From: CAYUHK01 sp964475165
GTDB lineage: Bacteria; Verrucomicrobiota; Kiritimatiellia; JAAZAB01
Direction: 5' to 3'
Length of the DNA: 64,000 bases
Assembly: GCA_964475165.1 (NCBI GenBank)
Contig: CAYYVN010000007.1
Coordinates: forward strand, 44,974-108,973
Shown here in pieces: positions 17,810-28,722 of the stretch. How positions within the stretch are numbered: the stretch's first letter is position 1; each line of letters starts with the position of its first letter. Position numbers and translations under genes: made by a program. Under the pieces are notes generated by a model. It did not search any database. It saw only the letters and a list, made by a program, of their open reading frames with translations, and had not been told where the DNA came from.

Positions 17810-19137
17810 TCAGCGGCGGCGGGAGCGTCACCCGCCGCTGATTCCTGGGTTTGCCGGGCAACCTGCTGGGAAATGCGCACGGCACAAAAGTCGGCTCCGC
17901 ACATGCTGCAATGATCGCCGGTGCGCGGGGTCGTACCAACCGATTCCTGAAACCTTTGCTTGGCGCGGGCGCCATCCAGGGCCAATTTGAACTGTGCTTC
18001 CCAATCGAAAGCCGTGCGCGCGCGGGCCATGGCATCATCCCAGGCCCGGGCGCCGGGCAGGCCGCGGGCCACATCGGCGGCATGGGCCGCGATGCGGCTG
18101 GCCATGATACCCTCGCGAACCTCCGCGGCGGTGGGCAATCCAAGGTGTTCGGCCGGCGTCACATAGCATAGCAAGGCGGCGCCATACATGGCGGCCGCGG
18201 TGGCGCCGATGGCCGAAGTGATATGATCATAGCCGGGCGCCACATCAGTGACCACCGGTCCCAAAACATAAAAAGGCGCCTCAGCGCACAAGGCCGCCTG
18301 GCGCTCCATATTCATTTGGATCTGGTTAAAGGGCACATGGCCCGGACCTTCCACCATCACTTGCACGCCGCGCTGGCGGCAGCGCGCCACCAACTCTGCC
18401 AAGGCCTCCAACTCGGCGAACTGAGCGGCGTCGCTGGCATCGGCCAGACAGCCAGGCCGCAGGCCATCGCCCAGCGAAACAGTCACATCATGCGCATGGC
18501 AGATATCCAGCACGGTATCCCAAGCCTCATAGAGCGGATTCTCCCGCTGATGGGCTGTCATCCAGGCGGCCAGGATGGCCCCACCGCGGCTGACAATGCC
18601 CGCCAGGCGCTGCATGGCCAGGGGCACATGCCGCCGCAGGATGCCGGCGTGCAAGGTCATGAAATCAACCCCCTGCGCCGCCTGTTCGGCGATGACTTCC
18701 AGCAGTATCCCCGGCTCAAAGGCGGCGAAATCGCCGCCCACCCGGGAAACAGCCTCATAGATCGGCACCGTGCCCAAGGGCAAGGGACAGGCCGCCAGCA
18801 TGGCCGAACGCAGCTCGGCCAGGTTCTCGCCCACGCTCAAATCCATCACCAAATCGGCGCCGCTGGTGCGCACTATGGCCAGCTTGCATAATTCGGTGGG
18901 CATATCGGATTGCTCAGCGGAAAAGCCGATATTGGCATTGACCTTGGTCCGAAACTTGCGCCCGACAACCACCGGCTGTAAGAGAGTATGGCGCGGATTA
19001 GCCGGCAATACGGCGCGCCCCGCCGCCAGTTCAGCACGGATGGTTTCCGGCGGCATGTTTTCGCGGGCCGCACTGGCCAGCATGGCCGCCGAGAGGGCGC
19101 CCGCGCGGGCCTGATCCAATTGGGTTTGCATCTGCAT
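17806..19137 (-). CDS. thiC: Phosphomethylpyrimidine synthase ThiC
   Basis: ThiC is a non-canonical radical SAM enzyme that rearranges aminoimidazole ribotide to HMP-phosphate, the pyrimidine part of thiamine. The 443-residue protein is the short bacterial form without the extended N-terminal domain. Recognised parts are VNANIGFS, MDLSVGEN, VEGPGHVPFNQI and the C-terminal cluster motif CSMCGADFC (near residue 415). No thiamine riboswitch is seen in front: the upstream gap is only 33 bases and the gene seems to be transcribed from the HAD-like gene. ATG 19137 and 19131 are both possible; neither has a clear ribosome site. Confidence 0.96.
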   Translation of the reverse strand: MQMQTQLDQARAGALSAAMLASAARENMPPETIRAELAAGRAVLPANPRHTLLQPVVVGRKFRTKVNANIGFSAEQSDMPTELCKLAIVRTSGADLVMDLSVGENLAELRSAMLAACPLPLGTVPIYEAVSRVGGDFAAFEPGILLEVIAEQAAQGVDFMTLHAGILRRHVPLAMQRLAGIVSRGGAILAAWMTAHQRENPLYEAWDTVLDICHAHDVTVSLGDGLRPGCLADASDAAQFAELEALAELVARCRQRGVQVMVEGPGHVPFNQIQMNMERQAALCAEAPFYVLGPVVTDVAPGYDHITSAIGATAAAMYGAALLCYVTPAEHLGLPTAAEVREGIMASRIAAHAADVARGLPGARAWDDAMARARTAFDWEAQFKLALDGARAKQRFQESVGTTPRTGDHCSMCGADFCAVRISQQVARQTQESAAGDAPAAAE

Positions 19138-19170
19138 AGGCGAACTGAATTGACGCTGCCGGCCGCTGCC

Positions 19171-19887
19171 TCAGCGATAGCTGCTCGGATGCATGAGAGC
19201 CATTAAATCCTTGATTTGCAATTGGGCCGGGTCTTCCAAGACCAGATCGGCCCCGCCAAAATCCTGATGGCTGGTATAGGCATCCGGCAGAACAACGCAG
19301 CGCATACCGGCCACCAGGGCTGACCGGCAAGAGAGCGCCTCCGTAGTCAAGGCCAGGCAAGCTTGAGCGGGCAAAGCCATGGCTTTAGCCAGTTTAAGCC
19401 AGCCATCCGGCGTGGGATGCCCGTTTTCAGCCTGGGCCTGCACTTCCAGCTTGCCCTGGAGACCCAGGCGCTCCACCAGCTCGGGAACAAGCTCGGCGGG
19501 CAGGTTCGACAATGCGCCGAGGCTCACCGAAGCCCGGGCGGCGGCGGCCAAAAGCGGTTCCAGCCAGGGATTCGGGCGCAGCGTATTTTTCTCTAAAGCT
19601 TGCCTGTACTGCGCCTTAAAATCCTGATCCAATTTTTCAATGGAAAGCTTCTTTTTGCCGAGCGCGGCCAGCAACTCATCCCAAGCCTTGGAGGATAGAG
19701 CATGCAGGGCAAAGTTGGAAAATACGATGGGCGTCAGCGTCAGATTACGATCCTGCAAGACGCGTTCCAGGGCGACATATTTTAATTGTCGACCGGCAAA
19801 GACGATATTTTCAAACTCCAGAACCAAGCCGCGCGCGGACTGCGCCCGGGCTGTTTTTGCGTTAGTGACTGCGGCCGAGTTATCCAT
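19171..19887 (-). CDS. HAD-fold protein with lost catalytic aspartates
   Basis: A 238-residue protein whose layout is that of a beta-phosphoglucomutase-like HAD hydrolase: an N-terminal strand, a helical cap, then LGALSNLPAELVPELVERL (motif II), GHPTPDGWLKLAKAM (motif III Lys) and ALTTEALSCRSALVAGMRCVVL (motif IV area). The nucleophile loop DxDGT is replaced by LEFENIVFAG and motif IV lacks the usual DD or DSxxG acid. It is therefore probably not an active phosphatase, unless divergent residues take over. ATG 19887 is preceded by GGGAGAA; the frame can be extended to a TTG at 19932. It leads the thiC-mazG unit. Confidence 0.6.
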   Translation of the reverse strand: MDNSAAVTNAKTARAQSARGLVLEFENIVFAGRQLKYVALERVLQDRNLTLTPIVFSNFALHALSSKAWDELLAALGKKKLSIEKLDQDFKAQYRQALEKNTLRPNPWLEPLLAAAARASVSLGALSNLPAELVPELVERLGLQGKLEVQAQAENGHPTPDGWLKLAKAMALPAQACLALTTEALSCRSALVAGMRCVVLPDAYTSHQDFGGADLVLEDPAQLQIKDLMALMHPSSYR

Positions 19888-19989
19888 AATAGCGCGTTCT
19901 CCCATTGCTTCGTGAGTGAGGAGGTTCTTCAATCGAAGCGGGAAATATAGCAGGCCGGAGCGTCGCCGTCAAGTTTCTGGAAAGTGAGC

Positions 19990-20018
19990 TTGACTTTTGT
20001 CCGCGGCATTTTTAGACT
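19990..20018 (+). promoter_or_regulatory. Candidate promoter of the nusA-infB cluster
   Basis: TTGACT (19990-19995) and TAGACT (20013-20018) with a 17-base spacer. Transcription would begin near 20025, giving a leader of about 100 bases before nusA. No promoter of similar quality is seen elsewhere upstream of nusA. Confidence 0.5.
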
Positions 20019-20124
20019 GCTCTTTTTCAACTGAGATTCCATGTTCAGCATGGTGTCCCCAGGGCCAGGCCGGGTGTAGGGCGCCGGCGGCGAAGATGGG
20101 GCGGCTCGGAATGCAGGGGATCAT

Positions 20125-21387
<1,263 letters not shown>

Positions 21388-21465
21388 ACCAGCTCCCGGC
21401 GCTTGCTTTCCTCCATCCGGGGCCAAGAGCGACCATCCCTGCGCAAGGGGATAGATAGGAATAAG

Positions 21466-23460
21466 ATGAGAGTATACGCTTTAGCCAAAGAACTGGGCTT
21501 ATCCAGTAAGGAGCTTTTGAGCCGCCTGCAGGCGGCGGGCCTGGCGATCACCAGTGCCTCCAGCTCATTGGATGAAGCCACCGTGCAACGGATGCGAGCT
21601 GAGATGGCTCCGCCCCCCGCGGCGGCGAAGAGCACGGCGGCGCCGGAACCAGCCCCGGCAACGAGCACCCCGCCCGCCGCGGCGGCTCCCCAAACCATCA
21701 CCATGCGCGGGGCGATCATCGTCCGGGAATTGGCCGAGCAACTGGGCTTGAAACCCAATCAACTGATCACCGAATTAATGGCGGTCAATATCCTGGCTTC
21801 GATCAACGAGCGGCTGGATCTTAAGGTGGCCCAGCAGGTGGCCGAAAAGCATGGCTTCATCCTCGAACATGAGAAGAAACAGGTTGAACAAAAAACACCG
21901 CTCAAGAAGCTAACCGAGGAAGCCGCCGAACCCGTGCGCCCGGAGGATTTGGAAAGCCGGCCGGCGGTGGTCGCCTTTCTGGGCCATATAGATCACGGCA
22001 AAACTTCCTTGCTGGACCGCATCCGCAACGCCTCCGTAGCCAAAAGCGAAGCGGGGCGCATCACTCAGCATATCGGCGCTTATACCATTGAGCATCGCGG
22101 CCAGAAAATCACCTTCCTGGATACACCCGGCCATGCTGCCTTCACGGCCATGCGCGCCCGTGGCGCCAACCTGACGGATATTGCCGTGATCGTCATCGCC
22201 GCCGATGATGGCATCATGCCCCAAACCGAAGAGGCCATCAAACACGCGCAGGCGGCCAACACCACCATCGTGGTGGCGATCAATAAAATGGATCTGCCCG
22301 CCGCCAATGCCGAGCGGGTTAAGCAACAGCTCCAAGCCTTGAATCTGACGCCTGAAGATTGGGGCGGCACCACCATCTGTTGCCCGGTCAGCGCGCAGAC
22401 GGGCGCGGGCATCGATCAGCTATTGGAAATGCTGCTCTTGCAGGCCGAAATCATGGAATTGAAGGCTACGCCCAAAGGCCGCGCTCAGGGCTATGTTATC
22501 GAAGCCCAGATGGAGCCGGGCATGGGCCCCACCGCCCACCTGCTGGTGACGCGCGGCACGCTATGCGTGGGCGATATGATGGTCTGCGGTGTGTTTTGCG
22601 GCAGGGTCAAGGCGCTGATCAACGATCATGCCATCAAGGTGCGCACGGCGCTGCCCTCCATGCCGGTCAAATGCCTGGGCCTCTCGGGCGTGCCGCAGGC
22701 CGGCGAAATGTTTCAGATTTATGCGGACGAAAAAGCGGCCCAGGCGGTAGTCGCTCAAAGAAGCGCCGCCCAGCGGCTCGACCAACTGGCCACACCCAAG
22801 AAATCTTCCCTCCAGGATATCTTCAGCCAAATGGCCAAAAGCCAGCAACTGGAGCTGCGCCTGATATTGAAGTGTGATGTGCAAGGTTCGCTGGAGGCCA
22901 TCCAAAAAGCGTTGGAAGAAATCCGCAGCGATAAAATAAGCCTGGAAATAGTTCTGAGCGGCGTGGGCAATATCAACGAGAACGATGTACTGCTGGCCAG
23001 CGCCTCGCATGCCATTGTGATCGGCTTCAATATCAGCAAGGAAAACGGCGTGGCCCAAGCCGCCAAGCGTGAAGGCGTAGAAATCCGCCTGTATAGCATC
23101 ATCTATGAGATCGTGGATCAAATCCGCGAAGCCATGACCGGCATGCTGGCTCCGGAAATGCGCGAAAAAGTTATGGGGCGCACCGAAGTGCGCCAGGTTT
23201 TCCCGATCACCAAAAAGGGTAATGTGGCTGGGTGCCTGGTGGTCAGCGGGCGGGCCACGACCCGCTGCAAAGTGCGCGTGCTTCGTCAGAACGAAGTTCT
23301 CTATGAAGGCGCCATTGCCTCGCTGAAACGCTTTCAGGATGATGTGAGTGAAGTGCGTGAAGGCCAGGAATGCGGCGTGCGCCTGGATAATTTTACGGCC
23401 TTTGAGCTGGGCGACCTGCTTGAATTTTTCGAGATCGAGAAGATACCACAACGATTATAA
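21466..23460 (+). CDS. infB: Translation initiation factor IF-2
   Basis: IF-2 is the GTPase that brings initiator tRNA to the 30S subunit and promotes subunit joining. The 664-residue protein starts with the IF2_N fold (RVYALAKELGLSSKELL), then a short Ala/Pro linker, a second IF2_N (IIVRELAEQLGLKPNQLI), the G domain with GHIDHGKTS, DTPGH and NKMD, and domains II-IV. The N-terminal linker is short compared with E. coli (890 residues). The frame is open from 21403, but ATG 21466 has TAGGAATAAG in front. Co-transcribed with nusA. Confidence 0.97.
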   Translation: MRVYALAKELGLSSKELLSRLQAAGLAITSASSSLDEATVQRMRAEMAPPPAAAKSTAAPEPAPATSTPPAAAAPQTITMRGAIIVRELAEQLGLKPNQLITELMAVNILASINERLDLKVAQQVAEKHGFILEHEKKQVEQKTPLKKLTEEAAEPVRPEDLESRPAVVAFLGHIDHGKTSLLDRIRNASVAKSEAGRITQHIGAYTIEHRGQKITFLDTPGHAAFTAMRARGANLTDIAVIVIAADDGIMPQTEEAIKHAQAANTTIVVAINKMDLPAANAERVKQQLQALNLTPEDWGGTTICCPVSAQTGAGIDQLLEMLLLQAEIMELKATPKGRAQGYVIEAQMEPGMGPTAHLLVTRGTLCVGDMMVCGVFCGRVKALINDHAIKVRTALPSMPVKCLGLSGVPQAGEMFQIYADEKAAQAVVAQRSAAQRLDQLATPKKSSLQDIFSQMAKSQQLELRLILKCDVQGSLEAIQKALEEIRSDKISLEIVLSGVGNINENDVLLASASHAIVIGFNISKENGVAQAAKREGVEIRLYSIIYEIVDQIREAMTGMLAPEMREKVMGRTEVRQVFPITKKGNVAGCLVVSGRATTRCKVRVLRQNEVLYEGAIASLKRFQDDVSEVREGQECGVRLDNFTAFELGDLLEFFEIEKIPQRL

Positions 23461-23588
23461 GCGCCAGCGCCGCAGAGCCGGCCGCCGCGCCCGCATCGGC
23501 CGGCAGGCTCTGGCCCGGCGCAGCGGCCCTTTACTTCCAAAAGCCATGGCCGCCGATGCCAGCGGCCAATAATAAAAAGGAAAACTGC

Positions 23589-23981
23589 ATGGGCGTGGAT
23601 CGTATGACCCGGGTTAACGAGCTGCTCAAGCGGGCCATCGGCAGTTATCTCTTTCGGATAATGCACGAGGACGCTTTTGATCTGGCCGCGGTGACGATCA
23701 CGCGCGTGGCCACCAGCAAAAATCTGCGCGAAGCACGCGTCTTCGTTTCGATCCGCGATCACCATGCCGAACGGCCGGATATGCTCGCCAAGCTCAACCA
23801 GCACCGGGCCGAAATCCAGGCCCATATCAACGCCACGATCGTGCTCAAATATACCCCGCGCCTGACTTTCGAGCTCGACACTTCCCTGGAAGAAGGCGAC
23901 CATGTCTTAAACATTTTAGCGCAATTAGAGAAGAATCCGCCGCCGGCGGCCGCCGCCGAGCAAGAGCCGGGTGCCCTATGA
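23589..23981 (+). CDS. rbfA: Ribosome-binding factor A
   Basis: A 130-residue 30S maturation factor. The pattern RMTRVNELLKRAIGSYL at the start, ITRVATSKNLREARVFVSI in the middle and PRLTFELDTSLEEGDHVLNIL at the end is the RbfA KH-type fold. The C-terminus is extended by an Ala/Pro tail. AAAAAGGAAAA precedes ATG 23589. Its stop overlaps the truB start (ATGA), so translation is coupled. Confidence 0.95.
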   Translation: MGVDRMTRVNELLKRAIGSYLFRIMHEDAFDLAAVTITRVATSKNLREARVFVSIRDHHAERPDMLAKLNQHRAEIQAHINATIVLKYTPRLTFELDTSLEEGDHVLNILAQLEKNPPPAAAAEQEPGAL

Positions 23982-24733
23982 CAAAATTCATCACACCCGC
24001 CAGCGGCACCCTCAACGGTATCTTGCTGGTGGATAAACCTTCCGGCCCGACATCCCACGATGTGCTCGACCGCATTCGCCGCCATTTTCAACTTGAGAAA
24101 GCGGGGCATGCCGGCACCTTGGATCCGCAAGCCACCGGTTTATTGGTGCTGATGATTGGCCGGGCCACCAAACTGGCCAATACCCTGCTGGCCGATGATA
24201 AAACTTATAGCGGCACCCTGCACCTGGGGATCGCCACCGATACCCAGGATGCGCAGGGCATCCCCATCCGGGAAGCCGACTATCGGGCCATCACCCGCGC
24301 CCAGGTCCAGCAGGAAATCCAGCGCTGGCAAGGCGATCTTTTACAGACTCCGCCGATGATCTCCGCCGCCAAAAAGAACGGCGTGCCCCTTTATAAACTG
24401 GCCCGCCGCGGGCAGGTCGTAGAGCGCCAGCCGAAACTGATCCATATTTATGAATTTAACCTGCTGGACTTTAATCCGCCCCTGGTGACTTTCCGTTTGC
24501 GTTGCAGCAAAGGCGTTTATGTGCGCACGCTCTGCGCGGATATCGGTGAAGCGCTCGGCTGCGGGGCGCACCTGGCGCAACTCTGCCGCGAGCGCAGCGG
24601 CGACTTCAGCCTGCAAGACGCGCTCAGCCTGGACGCTATCCTGGAGTTAAACCGCCCCCAGTTAATCGAGCGCCTGATTCCCCTGCACCAGATTCGCACG
24701 GCCCCAGCGGCGCCCCGACCGCCCCTCCCCTAA
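23978..24733 (+). CDS. truB: tRNA pseudouridine-55 synthase
   Basis: TruB converts U55 in the T-loop of tRNAs. The 251-residue protein has the catalytic motif HAGTLDPQATGLL with Asp49, the early GILLVDKPSGPTSHDV, and the later RCSKGVYVRTLCADIG. The PUA domain is missing or very short, as in many bacterial enzymes of this length. It starts within the rbfA stop and is followed immediately by ribF, two bases on. Confidence 0.96.
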   Translation: MTKFITPASGTLNGILLVDKPSGPTSHDVLDRIRRHFQLEKAGHAGTLDPQATGLLVLMIGRATKLANTLLADDKTYSGTLHLGIATDTQDAQGIPIREADYRAITRAQVQQEIQRWQGDLLQTPPMISAAKKNGVPLYKLARRGQVVERQPKLIHIYEFNLLDFNPPLVTFRLRCSKGVYVRTLCADIGEALGCGAHLAQLCRERSGDFSLQDALSLDAILELNRPQLIERLIPLHQIRTAPAAPRPPLP

Positions 24734-24734
24734 C

Positions 24735-25760
24735 ATGAAAATAATCCGCCGCTTGCATGCTTTAGGCCAGCTCCGCCAGCCAGTATTTTTGGCGGTGGGT
24801 TTTTTCGATGGAGTGCATCGGGGGCATCAGCGGCTGATTGGCCGCGCGCAAACCGCCGCGCGGCGCAGCCGAGGCACGCTCTGGGTTTTGACCTTCGCGC
24901 CCCATCCGCGCCAGGTGCTGGCGCCGCCAGCCGCGCCGCCCCTGCTGACCTCCCAGCCCCACAAGCTTGAGCTGCTGGCCGCGCTGGGCGTAGCCGGTTG
25001 CGTGCTGATTACTTTCACGCGCGCTTACGCGCAACGGGAACCGGAAGCTTTTATGGCCACGCTCGCGCGCGCCCTGCCCCCCGCCTCCCGTATTTTCATC
25101 GGGCAGAACTGGACCTTTGGCCGCGGCGGCCGCGGCGATGCGCGCCTGCTGCAAAGCCTGGGCCAGCAACTCGGGCTGCGCGCCGTACGCTTAGCGCCGA
25201 TGAACTGGCGCGGGCGCCCCATTTCCAGCACGCGGATTCGCCAAGCGGTGGCCAGCGGCCGGCTGCTGGAAGCCCAGCACATGCTGGGGCGCCCCTTCAG
25301 CATACAAGGCACGGTTATCCCCGGCCGGCGCATCGGGCGAACTCTGGGTTTTCCCACCGCCAATCTCAAGCCCCATCACGACGCCCACCCGCCGCTGGGC
25401 GTTTATGTGGTAGCCGTCTTGATGGCGGGCCGTTATTATCCCGGCGTGGCCAACCTGGGCACGCGCCCCAGCCTGCCCCAGCCAGGCGGCCGCCCCCCGG
25501 CCCCCTTGCTGGAAGTGCATCTTTTGGATATGGCAGGCGATCTCTATGGCAAAACTCTGGAAGTGTTTTTCCTGAAACGCCTGCGGGCTGAGCGGCGTTT
25601 CGCCTCCCGCCAGCTTTTGCAACGCCAGATCGCCCAGGATATCGCCAATGCCCGTCGCCGCCTGGCCCGGCCCGGCCCCGAAAAATCTTTATTCCGCTCT
25701 TTACAACGACCGGCCCAACGCCTACAATCGCCTCTTATAAAAAACAACCCTAAAGATTAG
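24735..25760 (+). CDS. ribF: Bifunctional riboflavin kinase/FAD synthetase
   Basis: RibF makes FMN from riboflavin and then FAD. The 341-residue chain has the nucleotidyltransferase domain with GFFDGVHRGHQ at the start, the LTFAPHP turn and the SSTRIRQAVASG stretch. A C-terminal riboflavin kinase domain begins around residue 185 (GRRIGRTLGFPTANL) and includes YPGVANLGTRP. A Lys/Arg-rich tail of about 30 residues follows. It sits in the usual place between truB and rpsO. Confidence 0.95.
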   Translation: MKIIRRLHALGQLRQPVFLAVGFFDGVHRGHQRLIGRAQTAARRSRGTLWVLTFAPHPRQVLAPPAAPPLLTSQPHKLELLAALGVAGCVLITFTRAYAQREPEAFMATLARALPPASRIFIGQNWTFGRGGRGDARLLQSLGQQLGLRAVRLAPMNWRGRPISSTRIRQAVASGRLLEAQHMLGRPFSIQGTVIPGRRIGRTLGFPTANLKPHHDAHPPLGVYVVAVLMAGRYYPGVANLGTRPSLPQPGGRPPAPLLEVHLLDMAGDLYGKTLEVFFLKRLRAERRFASRQLLQRQIAQDIANARRRLARPGPEKSLFRSLQRPAQRLQSPLIKNNPKD

Positions 25761-25763
25761 GCT

Positions 25764-26027
25764 ATGGAAGTAAAACCAAAATCGGTCATCAAAAAAGAAT
25801 ATCAGCGGCACGCACAGGATAGCGGCTCAGCCGATGTCCAAGTGGCCCTTCTATCTCATCGCATTGAACGGCTCACCGAGCATCTCAAGGCCAATAACAA
25901 GGATCATAGTTCCCGTTATGGCTTGATCAAAATGGTGAGCGCCCGCCGCAAGCTGCTCGATTACTTGCAGCGAACGGATAAGCAACGCTATCAGGATATC
26001 ATCGAGCGCTTGAAACTGCGCCGCTAA
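25764..26027 (+). CDS. rpsO: 30S ribosomal protein S15
   Basis: An 87-residue S15, slightly short of the usual 89, with the conserved GSADVQVALLSHRIERLTEH and the rRNA-binding SRYGLIKMVSARRKLLDYL. S15 binds 16S rRNA helices 20-22 early in 30S assembly. Placement just ahead of pnp is the widespread rpsO-pnp order. A small inverted repeat (agcgcg/cgcgct near 26047) lies in the gap to pnp; I cannot tell whether it acts as an RNase III or regulatory site. Confidence 0.97.
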   Translation: MEVKPKSVIKKEYQRHAQDSGSADVQVALLSHRIERLTEHLKANNKDHSSRYGLIKMVSARRKLLDYLQRTDKQRYQDIIERLKLRR

Positions 26028-26129
26028 TCCGCAGCGTGCATAGCCAGCGCGCCACGCGCTCCTTCTTGCCGTTGGTTCCCCGGCGATGAAGTTTACTTAT
26101 CGGAACAGAACCACGAAGACACATCACTT

Positions 26130-28262
26130 ATGAATACAAAGAAAAACATCCAGGCTGTGGAAGTGAAACTGGGCGCGCAAACCCTGCGCATCGAAACCGG
26201 GCTCTTGGCGCAACAGGCCGCCGGCGCCGTAACCATCCGCCTGGGCGACACCATTCTGCTGGCCACCGTGACCGCCGCCGATAAACCCCGCGAAGGCATT
26301 GATTATTTCCCGCTGCAGGTGGAATATCGCGAAAAATACTATGCAGCCGGTAAGTTTCCTGGGGGATTTTTCAAGCGCGAAGCGCGCCCTTCCGAAAAGG
26401 AAGTCTTGACCGCCCGCTTCACGGACCGCCCCATCCGCCCCCTCTTCCAGAAAGGCTTCCATAACGAAGTCCAGATCAATAATATGCTGCTTTCGGCTGA
26501 TGGCGAAAATGATGCGGATATCCTGAGCATCATCGGCGCCAGCGCGGCCTTGACCATATCGGAGCTGCCCTTTCACGGGCCGATCGGCGCGGTGCGCGTG
26601 GGGCGCATCGATGGGCAGTTCATCATCAATCCGACCAATGCCGAGCGCGTCCGCAGCGATCTGGATTTGATCTATGCCGGCAACCAGGAACTGCCGGTGA
26701 TGATCGAGGGCGATGCTCGGGAAATCTCCGAAGACGATCTGCTGGCGGGAATGCGTGTCGCCCATGCCGCCTGCCAGCAGCTGGTCGCGGCGCAAATCGA
26801 GTTACGGCGCCAAATGGGGCGCGCGGATAAAACGGTGACCGATCTGCCCGCGCCCAGCGCCGGACTGCAGGCGCCCGCTTATGCTGAGGCCCGGAATGAA
26901 CTGGCCGCGGCCCTGACCACTCAGGGCAAGCAGGCGCGCCAGGCGCGCATCAAGGAGATCCGCGAAGCCTTGCAGACCCAACTGCTCACCGATCAACCCG
27001 AACTCAGCGAGGAGCAATTCAGGGCCGCCTTCGATGAGTTGGAAATCAGCCTGGTCCGCCGCCAGCTCCTCGAAAAACAGCAGCGCATCGACGGCCGGGG
27101 CTTCGATGAGATTCGTCCCCTCCAGGGGAGCGTGGGCCTGCTGCCTCGCGCCCATGGTTCGGCCCTCTTTGGCCGTGGCGAAACCCAGGCCCTGGGCACC
27201 GTCACGCTGGGCAGCGATTCCGACAGCCAAACCTTGGATGTGATCACTGGCGGTCCGGAGCGCAAAACCGAAAAAAAATTCATGGTGCATTATAACTTCC
27301 CGCCTTACAGCGTGGGTGAAGTGGGCCGGCTGGGTTCGACCAATCGCCGCGAACAGGGGCATGGCGCCCTGGCCGAGCGCTCCCTGGAGCAGGTTATGCC
27401 GCCGGACTATCCCTACACGGTGCGCATGGTCTCGGATATCATGGGCTCCAATGGCTCCTCCTCTATGGCCAGTGTCTGTGTGGGCACTTTGGCGCTGATG
27501 GATGCGGGCGTGCCCCTGGTTAAGCCGGTGGCGGGCATTTCCATCGGGCTCTTCAGCGATGAACGCCAAGCCGTTCTGGTGACCGATATCAACGGTGAGG
27601 AGGATCATTGCGGCGATATGGATTTCAAGGTGGCCGGTACCCGCGAGGGCATCACCGGTTTTCAGGTGGACCTCAAAATCCTGGGGCTGCCATGGGATGT
27701 GGCCGCCCAGGCCTTTGAGAAAGCACGCCTGGCCCGCGAGCGCATCCTGGACTTCATGGAGACGGTCATCCCCGCGCCGCGCGAGCATCTCTCGCCCTAT
27801 GCGCCGCGGGTGCAAGTCGTGAAGATCAATCCCGAAAAAATCGGTGAATTGATCGGACCGGGTGGCAAGAACATCCGCCGCATAACGGATCTCACCAATA
27901 CGCAAATAGATATTGATGATGACGGCACGGTGCACATCTTCAGCGCTAACGAAGCCAACATGGAAATGGCCGTGCGCGAGGTTAATCTGATTACAGCCGA
28001 AGCCGAGGAGGGCGTGATCTATAACGGCACCGTCACGGGCATCAAGGAATTCGGCGCTTTTGTGGAGATCATACCGGGTAAAGATGGCTTAGTGCACATC
28101 AGTGAGCTGGCGGATTTCCGCGTTAAAAATGTTGAGGACTTCTGCAAAATCGGCGATCAGATGTGGGTTAAATGCATTGGTATTGATGAACGCGGCCGCG
28201 TGAAGTTGAGCCGTAAGGCGGCCATGCGCGAAAAAGGGCTGGCAGATCCCAAGCAAGCATGA
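26130..28262 (+). CDS. pnp: Polyribonucleotide nucleotidyltransferase (PNPase)
   Basis: PNPase degrades RNA 3' to 5' by phosphorolysis, commonly as part of a degradosome. The 710-residue chain shows the first RNase PH domain (1-145), the helical linker, the second RNase PH core (GRGETQALGTVTLG and CGDMDFKVAGT with its metal-binding acids), then KH (IGELIGPGGKNIRRI, about 567-585) and S1 (YNGTVTGIKEFGAFVEI). Length is standard. It overlaps the HIT gene by ATGA. Confidence 0.98.
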   Translation: MNTKKNIQAVEVKLGAQTLRIETGLLAQQAAGAVTIRLGDTILLATVTAADKPREGIDYFPLQVEYREKYYAAGKFPGGFFKREARPSEKEVLTARFTDRPIRPLFQKGFHNEVQINNMLLSADGENDADILSIIGASAALTISELPFHGPIGAVRVGRIDGQFIINPTNAERVRSDLDLIYAGNQELPVMIEGDAREISEDDLLAGMRVAHAACQQLVAAQIELRRQMGRADKTVTDLPAPSAGLQAPAYAEARNELAAALTTQGKQARQARIKEIREALQTQLLTDQPELSEEQFRAAFDELEISLVRRQLLEKQQRIDGRGFDEIRPLQGSVGLLPRAHGSALFGRGETQALGTVTLGSDSDSQTLDVITGGPERKTEKKFMVHYNFPPYSVGEVGRLGSTNRREQGHGALAERSLEQVMPPDYPYTVRMVSDIMGSNGSSSMASVCVGTLALMDAGVPLVKPVAGISIGLFSDERQAVLVTDINGEEDHCGDMDFKVAGTREGITGFQVDLKILGLPWDVAAQAFEKARLARERILDFMETVIPAPREHLSPYAPRVQVVKINPEKIGELIGPGGKNIRRITDLTNTQIDIDDDGTVHIFSANEANMEMAVREVNLITAEAEEGVIYNGTVTGIKEFGAFVEIIPGKDGLVHISELADFRVKNVEDFCKIGDQMWVKCIGIDERGRVKLSRKAAMREKGLADPKQA

Positions 28263-28675
28263 AAGATTGTGTTTTCTGTCAAATCGTAGCCGGGACCTTG
28301 CCCGCCAGCAAGGTCTATGAAGATGCCACCAGCCTGGCTTTCCTGGATATCGGGCCGCTCATCAAGGGGCATACCTTAGTTATTCCCAAAAAGCATTATG
28401 ATCCCTTGATGGCGACGCCCCCCAACGTGCTGGCGCAATTGATGAGCGTGGTGCAGAAAATTGCCCGCGCCCAGGTCAAAGGCTTGCAGGCCGCCGGCGT
28501 CAATGTCATGCAAACCAACGGGCGCGCCGCCGGCCAAGTGGTACCCCACCTTCATTTTCACGTCATTCCGCGTTTTGAGCAGGATGGACATAGCTGGAAT
28601 TGGCGCCCGCAAGCCTATGCCGATAATGAGGAAATGCAAAGCTTGGCGCTCACTATCCGGCAAGCCCTGGTGTGA
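28259..28675 (+). CDS. HIT-family (histidine triad) nucleotide-binding protein
   Basis: A 138-residue HIT protein with the active triad HLHFHV near residue 98-103, the start CVFCQIVAG (a CxxC possibly binding zinc) and the LDIGPLIKGHTLVIPKKH strand. HIT hydrolases act on nucleoside phosphoramidates or dinucleotides; the substrate here is unknown. It is translationally coupled to pnp, so a role in nucleotide clean-up after RNA decay is possible but inferred. Confidence 0.92.
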   Translation: MKDCVFCQIVAGTLPASKVYEDATSLAFLDIGPLIKGHTLVIPKKHYDPLMATPPNVLAQLMSVVQKIARAQVKGLQAAGVNVMQTNGRAAGQVVPHLHFHVIPRFEQDGHSWNWRPQAYADNEEMQSLALTIRQALV

Positions 28676-28722
28676 GGGGCCTGCGGCGCTGAGCGCCACG
28701 CTTGAGAGGTAGGAATAAGGCC

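Noticed and set aside
19138..19170. Thiamine riboswitch in front of thiC
   Set aside because: Only 33 bases separate thiC from the upstream gene, too short for the aptamer, and no CUGAGA-type motif is seen there.
22561..23451. 296-residue minus-strand open frame opposite infB
   Set aside because: infB is complete and conserved here; the antisense frame is chance.
26802..27935. 377-residue minus-strand open frame opposite pnp
   Set aside because: pnp is unambiguous on the other strand.
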